From: Takakia lepidozioides
Taxonomy: Eukaryota; Streptophyta; Takakiopsida; Takakiales; Takakiaceae
Assembly (NCBI GenBank): GCA_030704615.1
Contig: CM060732.1
Coordinates: 30,921,053-30,985,052, forward strand
Direction of reading: 5' to 3'
DNA: 64,000 nt
Numbering within the stretch: the first letter of the stretch is position 1; each line of letters begins with the position of its first letter. Below are positions 58,733 through 64,000 of the stretch, piece by piece. The position numbers and the translations under genes are program-made. The notes beneath the pieces were generated by a model, which made no database searches, had not been told where the DNA came from, and saw only the letters and a program-made list of their open reading frames with translations.

Positions 58733-59919
58733 CTATCTTGAGGTAAGTCTTCAACTTATTGTACACTGCTCATAGTCCGAGAATATTATTACCAGCCATG
58801 ATTCAATCCCTTCGTCCGGAAAGACCTTTAGCGGAATGTCTTGAATGAGATGGACTTGGATATTTCTTTGCATGATGCTACTGCACCATTAGATAACAGT
58901 CGCATGGAGATAAAGTCGAGCTTGATAGATACTCACGTTGACGAGATCAAGAGGCACAATATGTTGATAAATCCAAGTAAAGCTTGGTGTGCCCATTCAG
59001 AGGGCGCTCGAACATCCCTCATTCTACCACTTGAGCACAAAAGGAGTGACAGAGTTGCATTCATTGCCTCAATGTTCAGAGCTTTAACGAGGTGCTCATC
59101 AATAGGTCAATTTTTCACTGAGCACCTGAAGGCTTTGGATTAGAGGTGCCACATAGAACGGCCCCATCAGATATGTGACTACATCTCTTGGTTTGATTGC
59201 TGAATTTGGGAAACATCGCATAATAAATGGCATTGTGTGTGGGATAGGGATGAAGGAACTTCGCAGTGCGATTGAAGGAACTTCGCAGTGCGATTGAAGG
59301 GACGTTAATGACACATTCTCAAGCTTCACAAAACTCTTGCCCAGCTCGGAACTTGATTGTTTCTGGCGTTCTCTGGTGTTGTGAGAGAAGTAGAGTGAGC
59401 AAAACAAGAGGAAGGGCAGCGCAGAGTTGGTTGTAAGTTTGTAACAAACAAATCGAGTGAAGAACGCGGCCTCGTTGCCTCGCGAGTCGCATCCACGCAC
59501 ATGTTTTTCATCCCACTCTTCCTCGGCACATGTGGGCTGGGTAAGTTACGTGGCAGGTGGATAGGCGGGCGAGCTGCGGGTCGCACACTGGGGCGCGTGA
59601 GCTTGTGGGTCCGGTCTTGGCACTGAGATTTTCTCTGGGCTTGCCTCGGTCGTGATCGAGGTTTCGGTTCGTGAAAGGGAGTCTTTCGTTTTCTCGCAAC
59701 CAAGAACAAAGACAAGGAGAGCGGATGTAGTTGAAGCCGTGATATGATGCTGTGAAGATACAGAGTGGAGACTGGAGAGAAAATCTATTTGGAGAGACGG
59801 ACCTTAATTTGAACCGTAATGTTCGTGTTGTGAATGTAAGATAGATTCGAAAGTGCAATTAGTTGCATCGGTTGTGTGCTAGAATTGTCCGGAGGTAGGA
59901 AATCAAGAGTTGGGATATT
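58733..59919. promoter_or_regulatory. Divergent intergenic region with a 22-bp direct repeat
   Basis: This region separates the GT29 gene (minus) and the MOCOS-like gene (plus). A 22-bp unit (gaaggaacttcgcagtgcga and two more bases) is directly repeated at 59252 and 59274. The stretch 59500-59650 is GC-rich and probably the core promoter of the plus-strand gene, with a leader into 59920. Antisense ORFs here have no recognisable domain. Confidence 0.4.
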
Positions 59920-61463
59920 ATGCTGCAGAAGTTTTCGAGTCTGCGCTCAAAGGCCAGCTCCAATAAAGGTTTTTCCCAGGTACTTTGGTTCTTCGAAAGC
60001 CGGTGTGTCAGTGAGCAAACCATGTATGTTTTGTAATTTTTTGGGTTCCGCAAAAGTGAGCTGTTGTTTCCGAGCTCAAGTCATGTTGCCTGCTCCCATG
60101 GCTCGATGGTAAGTTGCAGTGATCTGAGTGAGATCTCCGAGTGGGAATGGTGTCATGATGTGCGTGTGTTTTGGGGTGGGGAGCGCTTTGAGGAGTCCCA
60201 CAGATCAAAATTCTCTGCTATTATAGGCAGCATACCTTGTGTTGGAGAATTGCTTTTGTGATTCCATGGTTGTATGATTTTGGACACACAGACAGATGTA
60301 TATACATACTCTAGTATGTGATGCAAGAATGAGGGTGGTTGAGTGACATGCTCTTTGTCCGTTGCCTACAGAGGGACCAAAGCCCCTATGGAAAATTCAA
60401 TAGCGGCTATGAAAAACATCAGATCCCTCCAGCATCCGCAAATCAGCCCAATTTGTTGCCCGGTGGTCAACCCTCCCAAGAAGGGATTGTTGCTGCTTCT
60501 TCTGCATGGATAGACGAGAGTGAGGATATCGATTCTCATGTCTCCTTTGCGGAAAGCCTGTTTCCCGTGACAGTGAATGAACGCCCTACGAAGAGATCGA
60601 GTGCCAGCGACCATCGTGACCAGGACTCCCTCATCAATTCCGAGAGCAAAAGTAACCCGGTTCCCTACACGGAAAAAGAAAAAGGGAAAGAAAGCAAGAA
60701 AAACTGGGATACTTCCAGTCAACATAGTTCGGGCACCCCTGATGTGGAAAATCCAAAAAGCTGGGACTCCGACCTTGAAGATAGAAGGAAATGGGATGCT
60801 AGGAGTACAAAGAGCTGGGCATCCCAGGTTAGTGCAAACAGTGAAAAAAGTTTTGATGCGATAAGTAGAAAGAGTTGGGTTACTGAGCCTGGAGGAAAGA
60901 GCCGGAGCTTGACTTCATCATCAGTTCCGGAGGAAGAAATAAATATTGGCCCAGCAGTCTTGCTACCATATGAGGATGCAGAGGAAGAATTCCTGGAGGA
61001 ATTCGAGGACTACTTCGAGAATCTGGCTGTGGACAATATTAGGAGAGAGCAGTACCCAAGGCTTGAGTTGCAAAGGCTCGTATACCTGGATTATGCCACT
61101 TTCGCCCTCTTCTCTCAGTTTCAGGTTAGCTCTCCTCTGCCAAACCACGGCACGTTTCTTTTGCATTGTTCAACTGGAGCAGAGAATGGGAGGGAGAGAA
61201 AGAAAGAGACTTTTATAATGTCCACAGGAAGATCGGAACCCTATGGTACAGAAAAAGAGAGAAGGAAAGGAAGATTTGAAGCCCAAACAACCAGGACCCA
61301 TGGCAATTATAAACTCCACCCAGCATCACTGATTTGCATAATGGAAACTTCAGTCAAGCATCCACAGAATCAAAAATACCCCAGTGACTGTCCGTTGCAA
61401 ATGTTGACATAGCAGTAACCCTGCAGGATACTAATAATCCATGTGGTTGTGGTATTTCAGCCC

Positions 61464-61494
<31 letters not shown>

Positions 61495-63772
61495 TGAGAC
61501 TCATTAACCATTCCAAGCAAATATTTGCTAGGAAAGGGCATGGTCCCAGTAGGGGTGAAGAGAAAGAAACAAAAGAAAATTGGTACTGCAACCTCAGAGG
61601 AGGCCACTGAGGGCTCATGGGACAAAATAGACCAAACCGAGAACTAAAGAGCTTTATAGACCGGGGATGGTTCCTGCTTCCCAAAGTCTTTGTGGGGCAA
61701 TGGACACATATCAGGTATGGGCTCTATGGACAAGGCTATAGCAGTTGCACTCAATGCGGTACACCTCTCTTCTGGGGGTCTGCTGCAATGATGCTATGGC
61801 CCTAGTCTCAAGCAAGCACCTCCTTTCTCCCAGCAGGATCTTCACAAAGCAAAACAGGTCAATGATATGGGGGAAGGTGATACATTGTGCACCTTTTGGT
61901 TTCAATTGACCTGGCACAGATAAGACAGTCACCACGCACATATCAATTGGCATCTTGAAGATGCCGCAATCTCATGATTCCAGAAATTATGTTAACAAAG
62001 ACCCTGTAGGGGCTTAGAAAATCCACCAGGTCAAATGTCACTAAGCGCATGTCGACTCTCAATATATTTCTGTGGATTAGGCTCTCTCCTCCGTCTGATT
62101 CCCTTTATTGGACCATGTTTTTGCATTTTCTCTGAATTGAATATATGCAAGGATTACCTCTGTGACATGATGTCTGACCCAGTCCTCTCTCAGGTGGAGG
62201 AACACATGAGAATCTTGTTGGAGGAGGGGCCGTGTCTGGGTTCCGTGTCACTCTCAAGGTCTTCAACCAGTGACCTATCTGCCCATGTATCTAATGCACA
62301 AGAACGTGTGCTACGAATGCTCAATACAAGCAGTGCCGAGTATTCAGTGATTTTCACGAGCGGGATTACTGCAAGCTATCGTTTGGTGGCTCAGTCATAT
62401 CCATTCCCAAGGGGTTGTCCACTGCTGGTGTGCCAAGACAATCATGAGGCTGTTTGTCATGTAAATTTCAGTCTTCATATGCCCTATTCTGTGGGGTTTT
62501 GACTGTGTGTGTGCTTGTTCTGGTGTCTATCTTACAATGGCCCACCCTCCTTTCCTCATTCTCTTCTCCTACCTACACTCCCTGGGTCTATTCTAGACTA
62601 ATTGAAGTGAAAGTACCCCGCTTTACGAAGTCAAACTAAATTTTGCTCAAGCTTCAGAGGCCAACTATTTGGAACTTTGTTTGCAATGATTGAGTTGAGA
62701 TGTTCTGTAATGAAAATTCCACAATGCTCCCTCTTCCGCAATGCTCCCTTTGCACGTATTTGTAACGGAGCTTCTCGTATTCCTACAGGTGGTTGCTGCA
62801 GCAGCTAAGAATGGTGGAAGATCAATACTTGCGCAAGTTGGGGAGAATGACCTCTGTTTTCATGGATCAGAGCTTCGGCAGTTACTAAAGCGGCAAGGCA
62901 GGCAAATCAACAATGGGGGTCTTTTCATCTACCCTGCTCAGTCATGCCTATCAGGGATTAGGCACTCTCTCAACTGGATAGCTGAAGCCCAGCAAAATGG
63001 GTGGCATGTACTGGTTGATGTCTCCACACATTTACCCACAGGGAGCCTGGATCTGATGATTTATCAACCTGAGTTTGTGATAGGCTCCTTCAATCATATT
63101 GTTGGTTACCCGTCAGGCATGGGATTCTTTCTTGTCAGGAGAGGGGCATTTTGTGTGGAGACCTCAACAAACACAAATACAGTGAAGTTAATCCCACATT
63201 TGCCGCCGACCCATGGTAGAGACTGCCATGTTGTCTGCGAAGATGATAGTCTCAATCTTCTCTCATTTGCAGCTCTGAGTCTTGGCCTCGAGCATTTAGA
63301 AGCTGTAGGTTTCAGCCCTATAAGAAACCGCATGCGGGCACTGGCAGCATGGTTGATCCAAAGGTTAAAGTCTCTGAGGCACAAGGATGAGTTGGAATCT
63401 CCATTGGTCAAGATCTATGGTTCACTTTCAACAAATAACAGAGGGAGCATCATCTCTTTCAATGTGCTAGACTCAACTGGACACTTTTTTCCAGCCACCA
63501 TGGTTCAAAAGCTAGCAGAGAAATGCAACATTGTAGTTACCGCGGGCAACTTCGGGAACCCAGGATTGGCCAATCTGTTGGGGATGCCATCTGAAAGAGT
63601 GATGGATGTCAGTGTTTTTGACCAGCCTGGGAGCTTCATGGCTGTAAGAGTGTCGCTTGGCCCAGTTTCTAACTTTCAGGATGTCTACAGGCTGGTGCAG
63701 TTTCTCTCTCGTTTCCGAGATGAACATTACCTTTCCACAGAAGCGATGGGGTTCATAGAGGAGGGTAATTAA
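59920..63772 (+). CDS. Molybdenum-cofactor-sulfurase-like PLP-fold protein, four exons, 687 residues
   Basis: Exons 59920-59979, 60372-61124, 62194-62460 and 62789-63772 join in phase 0 throughout. The first 230 residues are Ser-, Lys- and Asp/Glu-rich and low in complexity (tandem SKSW/KSWD words). The fold begins with DYFENLAVDNIRREQYP and VYLDYATFALFSQ, and continues with VIFTSGITASYRLVAQSYPF, DNHEAV and VLVDVSTHLPTGSLDL. These are hallmarks of class V aminotransferase, NifS/MOCOS-like proteins of the plant type annotated as PLP-dependent transferase superfamily. At the site of the Schiff-base lysine of MOCOS (SFYKIFGYPTG) the protein has SFNHIVGYPSG, with His at about residue 463. The PLP-contacting Asp (VDVST) is kept. 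The C-terminal molybdenum-cofactor-binding MOSC part of true MOCOS is absent. The enzyme is probably not a sulfurase; its role is unknown. Confidence 0.85.
61185..61400 (-). repeat. LINE-A relic in MOCOS-like intron 2
   Basis: 'gacttttataatgtccacaggaagatcgg' followed by 'cctatggtacag' matches the LINE-A terminus (tttataatgtccacagaaagctc). It extends the ORF of exon 2 by chance, which is why the donor at 61125 rather than the ORF end marks the exon edge. A (GA)n microsatellite follows at about 61465-61490. Confidence 0.5.
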
Positions 63773-64000
63773 CCAATCTCCATGTAATGTGGCTGAGGAT
63801 GTGGGGAATACAAATGCCTGTTAGTCAGAAGTGTATTGTATGCAAAACTTTGTACATGTGCTGACTATATTGTACTGTCTTTGTAAAATAAGAATCAGTT
63901 GTGCCACTAGCTTTGTGGCAAGACCTGCCACTGCCACCTTCTGCTCTCAGTATCTCCTCCCTTTTGGAGGTTTCCATGTGTTGCAACACTGATGTCTGAT
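63773..64000 (+). other. 3' flank of the MOCOS-like gene
   Basis: Probably the 3' UTR. A T/G-rich stretch (tgtatgcaaaactttgtacatgtg) and a possible near-consensus poly(A) signal (aaaataag at about 63885-63892) are present. No further gene is seen before the window ends. Confidence 0.4.

Noticed and set aside
60339-61412. 357-codon ORF as a complete gene
   Set aside because: It contains one exon (60372-61124); the rest is intron with a LINE-A relic. The donor GTTAGC at 61125 restores the family frame to the exon at 62194.

Overview
The window is nuclear DNA from a land plant. The evidence is spliced genes with plant-type GT-AG introns, three PLS-type pentatricopeptide (PPR) loci of the DYW class, PDF motifs typical of plant organellar single-stranded-DNA-binding (OSB) proteins, a plant nucleostemin-like GTPase gene, a plant GT29 sialyltransferase-like gene, many LINE relics and a miniature LTR retrotransposon. 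The style of the PPR repeats and the repeat-filled introns make me lean towards a seedless plant, but the window alone does not settle the lineage.

Layout. 0-4 kb: a promoter and a small three-span membrane protein gene of unknown function. 4.1-8.9 kb: a decayed copy (locus 1) of a PDF-PPR fusion gene. 11.8-16.7 kb, minus strand: NSN1, nine exons that join in frame to 607 codons. 16.7-21.9 kb: locus 2, the best PDF-PPR fusion; five exons with compatible phases encode two PDF motifs, PLS repeats and an E region, then an in-frame UGA just before an otherwise open DYW domain. 23.5-49.5 kb, minus strand: one very large secreted leucine-rich-repeat (LRR) and proline-rich glycoprotein gene. Its middle is an array of about 28 micro-exons, typically 51 nt and phase 2 on both sides, each coding a 17-residue N-x-T/PPLPP unit. 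The array runs into a 2,451-nt exon of the same composition and then back into LRR exons. The array introns are loaded with LINE fragments and contain a TRIM element whose LTRs carry a tRNA-like sequence. 51.0-55.7 kb: PDF-PPR locus 3, with three PDF units and a PPR part that has lost its C-terminus. 57.3-58.7 kb, minus: GT29 sialyltransferase-like protein. 59.9-63.8 kb, plus: a molybdenum-cofactor-sulfurase-like PLP-fold protein lacking the expected catalytic lysine.

Relations between genes. The three PDF-PPR loci share exon lengths and phases and descend from one ancestral fusion; they differ in the number of PLS triplets (6, 5 and 3) and are all damaged. NSN1 and locus 2 are divergently arranged across a short promoter with a telo-box-like motif. 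GT29 and the MOCOS-like gene are also divergent. The micro-exon gene and PDF-PPR locus 3 diverge from a GC-rich promoter region at 49.5-51.0 kb.

All exon models were built by hand from splice signals and reading-frame continuity. No alignment or expression data were available.
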